DNA of 64,000 nt, from NCBI RefSeq assembly GCF_002843315.1, contig NZ_MVDD01000001.1:434001-498000 (forward strand), written 5' to 3'. A program made the translations under genes and the position numbers. Below, piece after piece: positions 17,254 through 26,260 of the stretch. The stretch comes from Labilibaculum filiforme (GTDB lineage: Bacteria; Bacteroidota; Bacteroidia; Bacteroidales; Marinifilaceae). Positions within the stretch are counted from its first letter, which is position 1; every line of letters starts with the position of its first letter. Under the pieces are notes generated by a model. The model searched no databases. It worked only from the letters and a program-made list of their open reading frames with translations, and had not been told where the DNA came from.

Positions 17254-17847
17254 TTACTCAAAAGATTTTATCATTTCATTGTAAGCGTCCCTAATTTCAC
17301 TCTCGCTTAAGTCTGGTTGCTTTTCTTTGGCTCTTTTTCTAAAATCGTCGTAAGAAATAATATTCGGATTCAAATTCATTTTTTCAGCTTCCTTTTCAGC
17401 TTCCTTCATCCACTTCTCCATCTCTGGCATCGCATTTTCTAAAAGCTCTTCGGCCTTTTTAAGCTCCTTTTGTAACTCACTTTCGGTATTAGAATTTGGC
17501 TGAGCAGGTTTTTCTTTCCCAATATTATCATCGGCATTGATATAAGCATTGATGAACTGAAAAGCATCCTCTTTTGTCAATCCGCTCTTATCATTTTTAA
17601 TCTCATCCATAAGGCCCATCTCGTTCAACATCTGATCAAAATCAACTTGATTGGGAGCATGTAAACTATCCTTTTCATCGTATTTTAGAAAAAAATCAAT
17701 CATTGGCTTGGCAGTATCAATCGACTTTTTGTTTGCCTTTATGTAAGCTTCCTGAATCTTATCTCCTTCGTTGGTCTTCTCTTTTGTTTGAGCGAACAAA
17801 ACACTACTGGTGAAAAGACAAATGATGATGACTACAACCTGTTTCAT
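17254..17847 (-). CDS. Hypothetical exported helical protein
   Basis: A 197-aa protein with a signal peptide ending VLFAQ. The mature part is highly charged and probably all helical, with an E/K-rich stretch (residues about 120-160, ELQKELKKAEELLENAM and neighbours) likely to form a coiled coil, and a C-terminal segment DDFRKRAKEKQPDLSESEI. I recognise no family. It lies 21 bp before the lipocalin-like gene and after the 221-aa lipoprotein, so it belongs to the same minus-strand operon of envelope proteins. Confidence 0.68.
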   Translation of the reverse strand: MKQVVVIIICLFTSSVLFAQTKEKTNEGDKIQEAYIKANKKSIDTAKPMIDFFLKYDEKDSLHAPNQVDFDQMLNEMGLMDEIKNDKSGLTKEDAFQFINAYINADDNIGKEKPAQPNSNTESELQKELKKAEELLENAMPEMEKWMKEAEKEAEKMNLNPNIISYDDFRKRAKEKQPDLSESEIRDAYNEMIKSFE

Positions 17848-17903
17848 ACCTTTATTTTTTGTGATAATGAATACAAATACTCTCGTATTACTTGATCATT
17901 TTA

Positions 17904-18569
17904 TTACAGATCATTTATGTCTTTGTGAGGAAAATTAGGAAGCTCGAAATAGCTATTGGCTACCGAAACCTCGAATTTTATACTTGTAGCTTCTTCAATA
18001 ATGGTAATTCCTGCTAGGCTACTTACCGATTTTAGAGTTAAGCCTTTGTAAATCCACTGTTTAATACCTAAAAGCTCCCAAACTTCGCAATCGTAACCAA
18101 GCACTTCTTCATTATCTAATTGTACACTGCCAGCATTTACCATAGCTTCTCGTCCAGCTACCATAGCATCCAGATTATTCTGACGCATGTAATCGATTAA
18201 AGGATCTTCTTTGGTGTAAATAATACTTTTACTATAATCCACCACGTAAATTTTCTCATTATCAATTTTATAGGCACTACGAGCATTGGTAGTTGTTGAT
18301 TCCTCTAATCCTTGTGCATTAATGATAGTAAGTGTTTCCGATTTATCCTCAAAACGAATTTCAAGAGCTCCAAAATTTTTGAAATACAAATCACTGGTAC
18401 CCGATCCGTTTACATATGGACCCGAAATTGAGCTTGCAAACTGTATAATTCCAGTTTCTACTCCGTATCTTTTAATGTCTTTACTTGTTAAATCATCATC
18501 CTTATCGCAGGAAACAAATCCGGTAAGAAAAAGTAATATGCCTAGGTACTTTGCTATGTTTTTCATCAT
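17904..18569 (-). CDS. Lipoprotein, paralogue of the exported protein at 13556
   Basis: A 221-aa protein with a lipobox (TGFVSC, Cys21). The segment from about residue 150, VLGYDCEVWELLGIKQWIYKG followed by TLKS and a GI...EEAT stretch, matches the corresponding segment of the protein at 13556-14611, so both derive from one family. This member lacks the C-terminal extra domain. The pair lies in a cluster of envelope genes on the minus strand. Function unknown; probable outer-membrane lipoprotein facing the periplasm. Confidence 0.74.
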   Translation of the reverse strand: MMKNIAKYLGILLFLTGFVSCDKDDDLTSKDIKRYGVETGIIQFASSISGPYVNGSGTSDLYFKNFGALEIRFEDKSETLTIINAQGLEESTTTNARSAYKIDNEKIYVVDYSKSIIYTKEDPLIDYMRQNNLDAMVAGREAMVNAGSVQLDNEEVLGYDCEVWELLGIKQWIYKGLTLKSVSSLAGITIIEEATSIKFEVSVANSYFELPNFPHKDINDL

Positions 18570-18611
18570 TCTATTTATTAACTGTTAATAATGTGTCTTA
18601 ACTTCTTTTTA

Positions 18612-20336
18612 TTAATTGGGAACTACGTAAAATCCAGTATTTTCCCTCTCTACAATTGTTGTTTCTTTAGCTCCCGGTCTACTCAACCAAAAGTCTTCTT
18701 CTGAGCTTATCATTCCCTCGGTACTTCCTTTGTCCAAATCGCAAGTGTAAGTTCCACCAATTTCCAAACGATCCGATTTGCTGTGTACAGAACCATCATT
18801 ATTGTAGGTTATGTATCGAACTGTTAGTTTGTAGTTGTCATTTTCATCCACATCTAAAACCTCCATTTTACCCAAATATCCATCCGATGTACCGTAAATA
18901 ATAGTAGTCCCATTTTTCAAAAGAATTCCTGATTGATTGGATACTGGAATATTTCCGTTGCTTAAAGAATTCATTTTGTTATCGATCGCCTGACGATCTA
19001 AAGAATTAAAAACTGAATTACTTGACGTATTGGTAGTTGCAGATGCCGTATTTCCTTCTGTTTTCACAAACTCGACTCTTCGATTGTTTGCTTTTCCCTC
19101 TGCAGTGCTGTTGTTATCAATTGGTTTACTTTCTCCAAAACCAGTAGAACTTAGTCGGTTCGATGAAATTCCCATTTGAACTAATTTCTTCATTACTACC
19201 TCGGCTCTTTCTTTCGACAAAGTCATATTAAAGGAATCATCGCCATCGCTATCGGTATGACCTTCGACACTAAAGTTTAAGCTTGGCTGTTTCTGCAACA
19301 ATTCAAAAATCTCATTAATTTGTCCCATGGATTCAGGCTTTAAACTTGCTTTGTTTACATCGAAGCGAATGCCATTACAAATAATCTTACCATCTTGCAA
19401 TACACGGTCGTAATACTTCACTCCACCTTTTGCAATGCGAATATTCTTTAAGTATTTCTCGTAATCAGACGATGAGTACTTCTCCATTTCAATCGTTAAT
19501 CCTGATGGATTCGCTTCGTAATGCGGAACATTAATTAAACGAGTGTCATCCATATAAGCTTTCATCTTTCCTTTTGTAAAAGCAATGGAAATGTGACGCC
19601 AACCGCCAACTGCATCATGATTACCAGCGCTTTTCCCTGGATAATTAGCCGAACTCGAACCTAGGGTTAAGCTGTTTACATACACATACAATGTTTCATG
19701 ACCACTATTTCTCTGATTTTTATGATCAAAAAATCGAATAAAGTATCTTCCTGAAGAACCTGCACTAAAAAATGCATCGAACTCTATGGTAAAAACCTCT
19801 GGCAAATAATCCTCTTTCGAATTCTTTAAATAAGGAACAATTGTTCCGTGTTCTATAGAGTAGATCACATTTTCACCATCTACCTGAGCGATTTCAACAT
19901 TTCCTCCAACTAAATCCCAACGACTAGGAAATTCGCCATTCTCTTCTGTTACTGCAGGACTATCTTCAAAGATGACAACATCACCAGGAACAAAATCGAA
20001 TTTATTCCAAACTACATTTGGCGTATGAGTAACTTTATCTTTAACTTCTGCTCGCTCATTACTATTGCTATTATTATTCTGATTTACTTCTTGATTGTTT
20101 TCTTGCGAAGTGCTAGCTTCCTCATTCGATTCTTTCTTCTTTTTCTTTTTCTTCCCAAACAAGCTACCTAAGCCTTCTTCTAATTTATCGAAGCCTTTAT
20201 CAACACCTTGCTCTATTTTATTATTAGCTCGGCGAGTTCCTTGTTTCTTTACTACTTTTTCTGGCTCCACTACTTGAGCATCTACTAAAGCGATGCAAAG
20301 TGACATCAATAATGTTATGAATATTAACTTTTTCAT
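18612..20336 (-). CDS. OmpA-family protein with LamG/concanavalin-like domain
   Basis: A 574-aa protein. Domains in order: signal peptide (1-20); a basic and low-complexity linker with a run of seven lysines at 62-68 and an N/Q/E-rich stretch to about 95; a beta-sandwich resembling LamG or a 3-keto-disaccharide hydrolase-like fold (about 110-305); an OmpA C-terminal peptidoglycan-binding domain (about 320-425, with SVEGHTDSDGDDSFN and NNRRVEF); and a further unique C-terminal domain of 130 residues. It probably anchors to peptidoglycan and binds a glycan or other ligand, which is inference. It is the first gene of the envelope cluster and lies downstream of two pairs of phased repeats. Confidence 0.85.
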   Translation of the reverse strand: MKKLIFITLLMSLCIALVDAQVVEPEKVVKKQGTRRANNKIEQGVDKGFDKLEEGLGSLFGKKKKKKKESNEEASTSQENNQEVNQNNNSNSNERAEVKDKVTHTPNVVWNKFDFVPGDVVIFEDSPAVTEENGEFPSRWDLVGGNVEIAQVDGENVIYSIEHGTIVPYLKNSKEDYLPEVFTIEFDAFFSAGSSGRYFIRFFDHKNQRNSGHETLYVYVNSLTLGSSSANYPGKSAGNHDAVGGWRHISIAFTKGKMKAYMDDTRLINVPHYEANPSGLTIEMEKYSSSDYEKYLKNIRIAKGGVKYYDRVLQDGKIICNGIRFDVNKASLKPESMGQINEIFELLQKQPSLNFSVEGHTDSDGDDSFNMTLSKERAEVVMKKLVQMGISSNRLSSTGFGESKPIDNNSTAEGKANNRRVEFVKTEGNTASATTNTSSNSVFNSLDRQAIDNKMNSLSNGNIPVSNQSGILLKNGTTIIYGTSDGYLGKMEVLDVDENDNYKLTVRYITYNNDGSVHSKSDRLEIGGTYTCDLDKGSTEGMISSEEDFWLSRPGAKETTIVERENTGFYVVPN

Positions 20337-20489
20337 GTCTTTATAATTTTAAGTTGTTGCTGTATGTAATTCGCCAGTTTATTATTTACTCGTGCAGAAA
20401 AGTTCTAAATGGCTAATTTCACGTCTTCAATTTTTTTGTTTCGATTATATTGTAAATGTAGGTTCTTAGCAAAGCCATAAATAGGATGT

Positions 20490-20518
20490 ATGTTCCAAAA
20501 ATAAAAACAAATGTTTTA
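20490..20518. promoter_or_regulatory. Direct repeat pair with 21-bp phasing (proximal)
   Basis: ATGTTCCA at 20490-20497 and ATGTTTTA at 20511-20518, exactly 21 bp apart, about 155-180 bp upstream of the OmpA-family start. The spacing of two helical turns is that expected for two monomers of an AraC-type DNA-binding domain on one face of DNA. The adjacent gene encodes such a regulator. Confidence 0.45.
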
Positions 20519-20766
20519 CGCTCTGTCTAATAACAACTTACGAGTTTTTAATTTATCTTATTACAAAGATTTAATTCGTCAAATAATCCCGAAAACGAAA
20601 TGCAAAACAGGTTTCAACAGCACATGATTCATCAATAAGATCCAAGTATCAAAAAGCTCTAATAACTCCTATACATAGGGCTCTTGCACTATTGAATATT
20701 TTAATAAATTTTTAAAACAGGAAGAAGTTGAATGGGAAAAGTGGAAAAAAAAGAAATTAGAGTACT

Positions 20767-20799
20767 ACAAATGTTCCAGTAGGTAAAACAAATGTTCCA
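20767..20799. promoter_or_regulatory. Direct repeat pair with 21-bp phasing (distal)
   Basis: Two perfect copies of ACAAATGTTCCA at 20767-20778 and 20788-20799, 21 bp apart. The core ATGTTCCA and the period are the same as in the proximal pair at 20490-20518. Likely operator for the neighbouring AraC-domain hybrid regulator. Confidence 0.55.
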
Positions 20800-21214
20800 A
20801 ATATATCCTAATGCATTAATTTGGTGGCAATTAACAATACTAAGAAAAGTAATTTTGATAGTTAACAAGCTTGAATTATCGCATAAAAAAATTCGCAAAA
20901 ACATCTTTTTTCGAAAAATTTTACTTTTTTCATTTAAAAAGAGGCTATTCTAAAATTTGAAATTTGGCTTGAATAATGGCAGAAGATATACTATCAAAGG
21001 GCACATAATTGTTGCATCTTTTTTTTATAAAAGGAGAGATTCTAATACGATAAGCTATTGATGCTTGTTTTGTCTCAACAATTTACAGCATAGCATATAG
21101 TAATCAATAATGTTTTAACCTTTTTATTTAAGCTTTTGATTCCTTGCTGGATTCAAGCGCACTTAGTGTTAAAATATTTGTGGAAAATAGAGCCTAGAAG
21201 CTCGATTACCGTAG

Positions 21215-24088
21215 CTAAATACAGGTTTCGCTATGTGATTTCACATATTCAGAAGGAGTGCAGCCTTGAATCTCTTTAAAACATTTGGAAAAATAGGAGG
21301 TGTCGTTAAATCCGGTGGCAAAACAGACATCACTAATAGTTACATCTGGCTGTACTAACATTTCCGCTGCTACTTTTACCCTTTGAGTTCGAATAAAAGC
21401 GGTAGCCGACAGTCCGGTTAATGCTTTTAGTTTTCGGTGAAGTTGGGTTCTACTCATTAACGCCAGTTCGCAAAACTGATCTACACTAAAATCGGGATTC
21501 GCTAATTGATCCTCCAAAACTTGCTGTAAGGTTCTGGCAAATTTTTCTTCTTCGGATGGAAATACAATGTTTAAAGGATTAATTACCAACTCGTTTCGAT
21601 ACTTTTCCTGCATCTCTTTTCTGGTAGCAATTAAGCGTTCCACCTTAACAATTAAAGCCTGTGCATTAAATGGTTTCACAATATAATCATCTGCTCCAGC
21701 TTTAAGACCATCCAATTCATTATCGTCGCCAACTTTTGCAGTTAAAAGAACAATAGGAATGTGCTTGGTTTTTACATCCTCTTTTAAACAGGTGCATAGT
21801 TCAACACCACTAAGTTTGGGCATCATCACATCCGAAATAATTAAATCAGGAATGGTCTCCATCGCCACTTTTATTCCTTCTTCGCCATCTTCGGCTTCCA
21901 AAATTTTATACTGATGAACAAAATAGGTTTTGATGTATTTTCGCATGTCTGGATTGTCCTCAACAATCAACAATACGGGTAAGTCTGTCAATTTTTCCTC
22001 CATTTCCTCCTCACAAATCAATTCCGATTTTAATTCATTCGCTGATTTTTCCTCCTTCATCATTGGCTCAAGAGAAATTTCATCGGTCTTAAAATGTGTT
22101 TTCGTGGTAGGCAATACTAAATCAAACTCTATTAGTTTACTTTTGCTGCAACTAACCGCAATAGGTGCTCGGTATAAAGTACAAAGCTCTTTTACCAACG
22201 AAAGCCCAATTCCTGTTCCTTGCGTTTCATTTTCTCCGGCACGGTAAAAACGATCAAAAATATGAGATAACTCCTTACTTGTTAAACTACAACCAGAATT
22301 GCTCACCGTTATTTTGCAATAATTTTCGAATGCATAAAGCTTCATTTCTACCTCGCCATTTCCAGGTACAAACTTAAATGCATTGGAAAGCAAATTGGTA
22401 ACAATTATCTCTACAATATTTTGATCGAACCAAACAATGCCCGATTCATTAATCTCCAATTGATAATTGATTCCCTTCTCGGAAGCCTGATAATTAAAAG
22501 CGTTTGAAATTCCTTTAAGAAGATTAGATAAATCTCCCTCCTTCGCAGAAATTTCGAAATGACCGGCATCAATTTTCGAAAGGTTTAAAAGCTGATCAAC
22601 CAAGGAAAGCAAACGGTCTGAATTCCGCAAAATAAGTCGCATTTCTTCTTGCTCTTCTTTACAGTGTGGTCGACTTAAATGCTTTTCTACCGGTCCTTTT
22701 ATTAAGGTTAAAGGCGTACGGAATTCATGAGAAATACTACTGAAAAATTTCGATTTCATCTGATTAATTCCTTGTAACTCCCTAGTAACCTTTTGCTTAT
22801 TCTGATATAAATAATAGAAAAATGCGGCCAATCCACCAAAGAGTAATAACAAAACTCCAAACTGATTTCGTTGCATTTTTTTAGAATCCCCAATTAATTG
22901 ATTTCTTGTATTTAAAAGATCTATTTGCTGGGTTTTGTTTTCCGACTGATATTTAAATTCCAAATCGTTCATTACTCGTACGGCCTCACTATTGTACAAT
23001 GAATCGGTAAAATTCTTATTCAATAACAATGCATCACTTGCTTCCTTATATCTTCCGGTAGCGTAATAAACCTCGTACAATACTTTATTTGCTAGAATTA
23101 AATTGTCTACCGAATGCAGTTCCTCCGATAATTCTCTTCCCTCCAATAAATTCTTCTCTGCTTCCTGATATTTCTTCAATTTGGAACAAACATCGCCGTG
23201 TTGAATTAAAATGGTACTTAAATATCTCTTATCGTTTTTTTTCCGTTGTAATTTCAGTGCCGTTTCATAGTACTTATAAGCTTCGCCATAATCATTTTGA
23301 GACATTTTTACCTGTCCTAAAAGTTGATAGCAAATTCCTACCCCAATTGGATTGCCACGAAATCTCGCCAATTCTAACGACTTATTAATATACAAGTTAG
23401 CCGAATCGGGCTCTTGCAAGTATAAATAAGACTCCCCTACATTGCCATAGCTAATCTCTAAATGGTACTTATTATCGCTACTCAATCCATATTTTAAAGA
23501 TTCCTGAAAATAGGATAAGGCTTTTTTGTATTCTTTTTGTACCAGATAGATATTTCCAATTCCGTTTTCGGCAATTGCCTTCCCATAAAAATTATTGCTA
23601 TATTTTGTTGTATTTATTGAAGAAACAAAGTAATTAACCGCTTCTTGGTTTCGATCTGTTTTCCGACAAACCACTCCTAACTCATTATATATTCTTCCTA
23701 ATTTGTAATAATCTTTCAGTTTATGAGCGAATGGCAACGCCTTTTGGTAGTAATATTTAGCAGAATCGTAACCATGTGTGTATCGGTGATTGACTCCAAT
23801 TCGATAAAAAATTTCCGACAAACCAATTGTATCCTTATCGGCCTCTATTTTGTGAAGCAATCGAAACAAATAAACTGGGTATTCACTTTTCAAAATTTTT
23901 CGATTATCAGCCACAAATCCAATTACACTATCGGATTGTTCCATTTTCCCCTCCACACTCATCAATTCATTAATAGCTGTTTTTAAACTATCTAAATCGT
24001 GAAATTCGTTTTTCTGAACATCCGCCTTAAGTTCAGCTTCCGAAAACAGAATAACTACAAAAAAATAGAGTAGAATTTTTTTAATCAT
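21215..24088 (-). CDS. Hybrid two-component regulator: TPR sensor, histidine kinase, receiver, AraC output
   Basis: A 957-aa single-chain signalling protein. Domains in order: signal peptide (1-23); periplasmic tetratricopeptide repeats (about 70-390); transmembrane helix (about 409-428); HisKA domain with phospho-accepting His454 in SSISHEFRTPL; HATPase domain with N-box NLLSNAFKF (about 565-573) and G-box GTGIGLSLV (624-632); receiver domain with Asp753 in ISDVMMP and Lys805 in VKPF; AraC-type helix-turn-helix (about 855-950). This is the architecture of Bacteroidota hybrid two-component systems, but with a TPR sensor in place of the beta-propeller typical of polysaccharide systems. The adjacent downstream gene on the strand is the OmpA-family gene, a likely target. 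The TPR ligand is unknown. Confidence 0.93.
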   Translation of the reverse strand: MIKKILLYFFVVILFSEAELKADVQKNEFHDLDSLKTAINELMSVEGKMEQSDSVIGFVADNRKILKSEYPVYLFRLLHKIEADKDTIGLSEIFYRIGVNHRYTHGYDSAKYYYQKALPFAHKLKDYYKLGRIYNELGVVCRKTDRNQEAVNYFVSSINTTKYSNNFYGKAIAENGIGNIYLVQKEYKKALSYFQESLKYGLSSDNKYHLEISYGNVGESYLYLQEPDSANLYINKSLELARFRGNPIGVGICYQLLGQVKMSQNDYGEAYKYYETALKLQRKKNDKRYLSTILIQHGDVCSKLKKYQEAEKNLLEGRELSEELHSVDNLILANKVLYEVYYATGRYKEASDALLLNKNFTDSLYNSEAVRVMNDLEFKYQSENKTQQIDLLNTRNQLIGDSKKMQRNQFGVLLLLFGGLAAFFYYLYQNKQKVTRELQGINQMKSKFFSSISHEFRTPLTLIKGPVEKHLSRPHCKEEQEEMRLILRNSDRLLSLVDQLLNLSKIDAGHFEISAKEGDLSNLLKGISNAFNYQASEKGINYQLEINESGIVWFDQNIVEIIVTNLLSNAFKFVPGNGEVEMKLYAFENYCKITVSNSGCSLTSKELSHIFDRFYRAGENETQGTGIGLSLVKELCTLYRAPIAVSCSKSKLIEFDLVLPTTKTHFKTDEISLEPMMKEEKSANELKSELICEEEMEEKLTDLPVLLIVEDNPDMRKYIKTYFVHQYKILEAEDGEEGIKVAMETIPDLIISDVMMPKLSGVELCTCLKEDVKTKHIPIVLLTAKVGDDNELDGLKAGADDYIVKPFNAQALIVKVERLIATRKEMQEKYRNELVINPLNIVFPSEEEKFARTLQQVLEDQLANPDFSVDQFCELALMSRTQLHRKLKALTGLSATAFIRTQRVKVAAEMLVQPDVTISDVCFATGFNDTSYFSKCFKEIQGCTPSEYVKSHSETCI

Positions 24089-24508
24089 ATTAATAACTAT
24101 AAGGCATGTTAAAAAACCAATAAGAAAACTTACACTTTCTGAACAAAAACAAAACGGACTTATTTTGTCACTTCAAAAACCAAACCTCTGAATAAGTGAA
24201 TTTAAGACAAAAAGGATGCCCCTGCAAATTTACCAAATAAGTTAACAATACAATTATATTAACATTAGCACTAAACATCAAATATTTTAAATTCGTCAAA
24301 TAGTAAATTGTATTTCACATTTTACTTTGATAAAAGTAATTGCTCGCTTGTACTAAACCATATTTCACAAGCTCCTATTTTTCCTGTCTTCAACACTTTC
24401 TCTCCCATGCAAAAATCTCCACAGATTGGAATATTTATTAGTATCTTTACCATCCTTTACATACACATTTAAACGCCTTCGTATTCGTAAGGCAAAAGGA
24501 TTATTACA
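24089..24508. other. Divergent intergenic region, hybrid regulator versus APS reductase
   Basis: No gene is seen in this 420-bp region. On the minus strand a candidate promoter for the regulator is present: the complement of CAAATTTA (24225-24232) gives TAAATTTG, with ATTG 18 bp upstream. On the plus strand TATCTTTA (24442-24449) may be the -7 element of the APS reductase gene. I looked for a SAM or similar riboswitch before the reductase and saw none. Confidence 0.4.
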
Positions 24509-25171
24509 ATGGATTTTGAAAGCATAAAAAAGAAACTAGAGCAATACAAAGCCGAAGGAAAAACGATGTTTACCACATCCTCTTTTCAATCGCATAGTCT
24601 TGTTTTACTTCATATTATCAGCCGAATAGACAATACAATACCGGTATATTTTATTAATACCGGATTTTTATTCCCTGAAACAATTCAGTTTAAAGATCAA
24701 ATTGCAAAAGAATTTGGTTTGAACATCGTCGATGCAAAATCGTCTGTTCCAAAAGCACAACAAAAAGATGCGAAAGGAAATTTTCTATTCACTTCGGATC
24801 CCGATTACTGTTGTTTCCTAAATAAGGTGCAACCTTTGGATGGTGTTTTGGCGGATCACGACGTTTGGATTAATGGTGTTCGCGCCGATCAATCGGCAGT
24901 GCGTAAAGCCATGGAAATTGAACAGGATGCTCCTCATGGTGTAATTCGTTTTCATCCGATGCTAGACTGGACCAAACCCGAAATTTATAAGTACATTAAA
25001 GAGCACAATCTTCCTCGCCATCCGCTAGAAGCGAAAGGTTACGATAGTATTGGTTGTGAGCCTTGTACCCGAAAAATGACCTTAGGTGATGATCGATCGG
25101 CACGATGGTTTGGGATGAAAAAAACCGAATGTGGTTTAAATACCGATTTGGTGATTAAAAAAGATAAATAA
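24509..25171 (+). CDS. cysH: Adenylyl-sulfate (APS) reductase, assimilatory
   Basis: A 220-aa protein of the PAPS/APS reductase family. It reduces activated sulfate to sulfite with thioredoxin as electron donor. The cysteine pair CC at 101-102 together with Cys183 and Cys186 (GCEPC) is the [4Fe-4S] ligand set that marks APS reductases as opposed to PAPS reductases. The catalytic cysteine is Cys208 in ECGL near the C-terminus. The N-terminal TTSSFQSHSLVLLH corresponds to the P-loop-like pyrophosphate-binding motif. The family is cytosolic. The other sulfate-activation genes are not in this window. It is followed 35 bp later by an SDR-fold gene. Confidence 0.9.
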   Translation: MDFESIKKKLEQYKAEGKTMFTTSSFQSHSLVLLHIISRIDNTIPVYFINTGFLFPETIQFKDQIAKEFGLNIVDAKSSVPKAQQKDAKGNFLFTSDPDYCCFLNKVQPLDGVLADHDVWINGVRADQSAVRKAMEIEQDAPHGVIRFHPMLDWTKPEIYKYIKEHNLPRHPLEAKGYDSIGCEPCTRKMTLGDDRSARWFGMKKTECGLNTDLVIKKDK

Positions 25172-25206
25172 AAATTGCAATAACTCGAAATTAAAACACA
25201 GATACA

Positions 25207-26124
25207 ATGAGAGTCCTAATTACAGGTGGTGCAGGTTATATTGGCACCGAATTATGCATAAAATTGAATCAGAATCCTGAAGTAAAAGAGATTATTGTTT
25301 TGGATAATTTACATCAGGCGAACTTCAATCTGTTTTTACACTCCCAAATAAAACCTGGCAAACTCACATTTGTTAAAGGTGAACTTTTGGATTCCAGAAC
25401 TCTTGATAAAATTATAAAAGGTGTAGATGTGGTTTACCATCTTGCTGCTGAAAATTCGGACAACGATAAACTTCATCATTTACACGAACAAGTGAACAAC
25501 TGGGGAACGGCCGAACTGGTTTACGCTATTGAAGAAAGTAATGTAAAACAATTGGTATACGTTAGCTCGACTGCTGTTTACGGTTATTCCGATAACGAAT
25601 TTGATATCTGCTCTATTCCCGAGCCAACTACCTCATTAGGAAGCTCTACTTTACGAGGCGAGCAACATGTTGAACGAATTATGTCGAAGGTAAATACTCA
25701 AATTATTCGCTTAGGAAATGTTTTTGGTTACGGTGTAAGCATGAATATGAAAGGAATTCTGAACAGCTTACTTTTCGATTCTCATTTTGTGGGTCGTATT
25801 TCTATTCACGGAAGTGGAAACCAAAAACGCCCTTTTATTTCGTTGGAGAAAACAAGCAGTATTTTAGCCAATCTTTTAGGTGGTAAATTAGATTCAGGAG
25901 TTTATAATTTGGTGGAATACAACAAATCGATTATGGATATTGTAGAAGTTATTCAAACACAAAATCCAGACATGGAAATGATTTTTACCAACCAACACCT
26001 TGAATTACCACAACAGTTAGTTGCTGTTGATGAGCGAATTATGAAACTGTACAAAGGAGAAAAATTAGGTTTTGAAGAAGAACTGAAAATTTTAAAAGCA
26101 CATTTCGAGGCTTCTAGTAAATAG
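25207..26124 (+). CDS. Extended-SDR epimerase-like protein lacking the YxxxK catalytic pair
   Basis: A 305-aa Rossmann-fold protein with the NAD-binding motif GGAGYIG at residues 7-13, a conserved VYHLAAE (residues 76-82) and the serine-containing strand VYVSSTAVYG. In active nucleotide-sugar epimerases a YxxxK motif follows in the context P-x-x-P-Y-G-x-S-K-x-x-x-E. Here the aligned stretch is PTTSLGSSTLRGE, so Tyr is Leu144 and Lys is Thr148. The fold is clear but standard epimerase or dehydratase chemistry is doubtful. It forms an operon with the APS reductase and ends before a strong terminator. It may be an NAD(P)-binding or regulatory protein. Confidence 0.8.
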   Translation: MRVLITGGAGYIGTELCIKLNQNPEVKEIIVLDNLHQANFNLFLHSQIKPGKLTFVKGELLDSRTLDKIIKGVDVVYHLAAENSDNDKLHHLHEQVNNWGTAELVYAIEESNVKQLVYVSSTAVYGYSDNEFDICSIPEPTTSLGSSTLRGEQHVERIMSKVNTQIIRLGNVFGYGVSMNMKGILNSLLFDSHFVGRISIHGSGNQKRPFISLEKTSSILANLLGGKLDSGVYNLVEYNKSIMDIVEVIQTQNPDMEMIFTNQHLELPQQLVAVDERIMKLYKGEKLGFEEELKILKAHFEASSK

Positions 26125-26143
26125 AAAGACTTCTGTTAGATAC

Positions 26144-26179
26144 AAAAAAGCTTGATTCAAAACTGAATCAAGCTTTTTT
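26144..26179. terminator. Bidirectional rho-independent terminator
   Basis: A long perfect stem AAAAAAGCTTGATTC / GAATCAAGCTTTTTT with a 6-nt loop and T-rich sequence on both sides. It separates the plus-strand cysH-epimerase pair from the convergent AI-2E-family gene and can stop transcription in both directions. Confidence 0.88.
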
Positions 26180-26260
26180 TATTTTTAATCATTTTATACG
26201 CCTACTAAAACGGCACTAAAGCTTTTTAAATCTTAAATTTCTGCGCAATCTGCGTCCAAA

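Larger units (their letters stand above)
20337..21214. other. Long intergenic region between the OmpA-family gene and the hybrid regulator
   Basis: No gene is supported here. It is the upstream region of the OmpA-family gene (minus) and the 3' side of the hybrid regulator gene. It contains two pairs of direct repeats with 21-bp spacing, listed separately. The rest is AT-rich without a recognisable RNA gene. Confidence 0.5.

Noticed and set aside
20701-20904. 67-codon minus-strand frame in the long intergenic region
   Set aside because: Rich in Cys, Phe and Ile as expected from AT-rich non-coding DNA; it covers the phased repeat pair, which explains the region better.
24089-24508. Possible riboswitch upstream of the APS reductase gene
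   Set aside because: I looked for a SAM- or other sulfur-linked riboswitch pattern and saw no set of stems that would support one.
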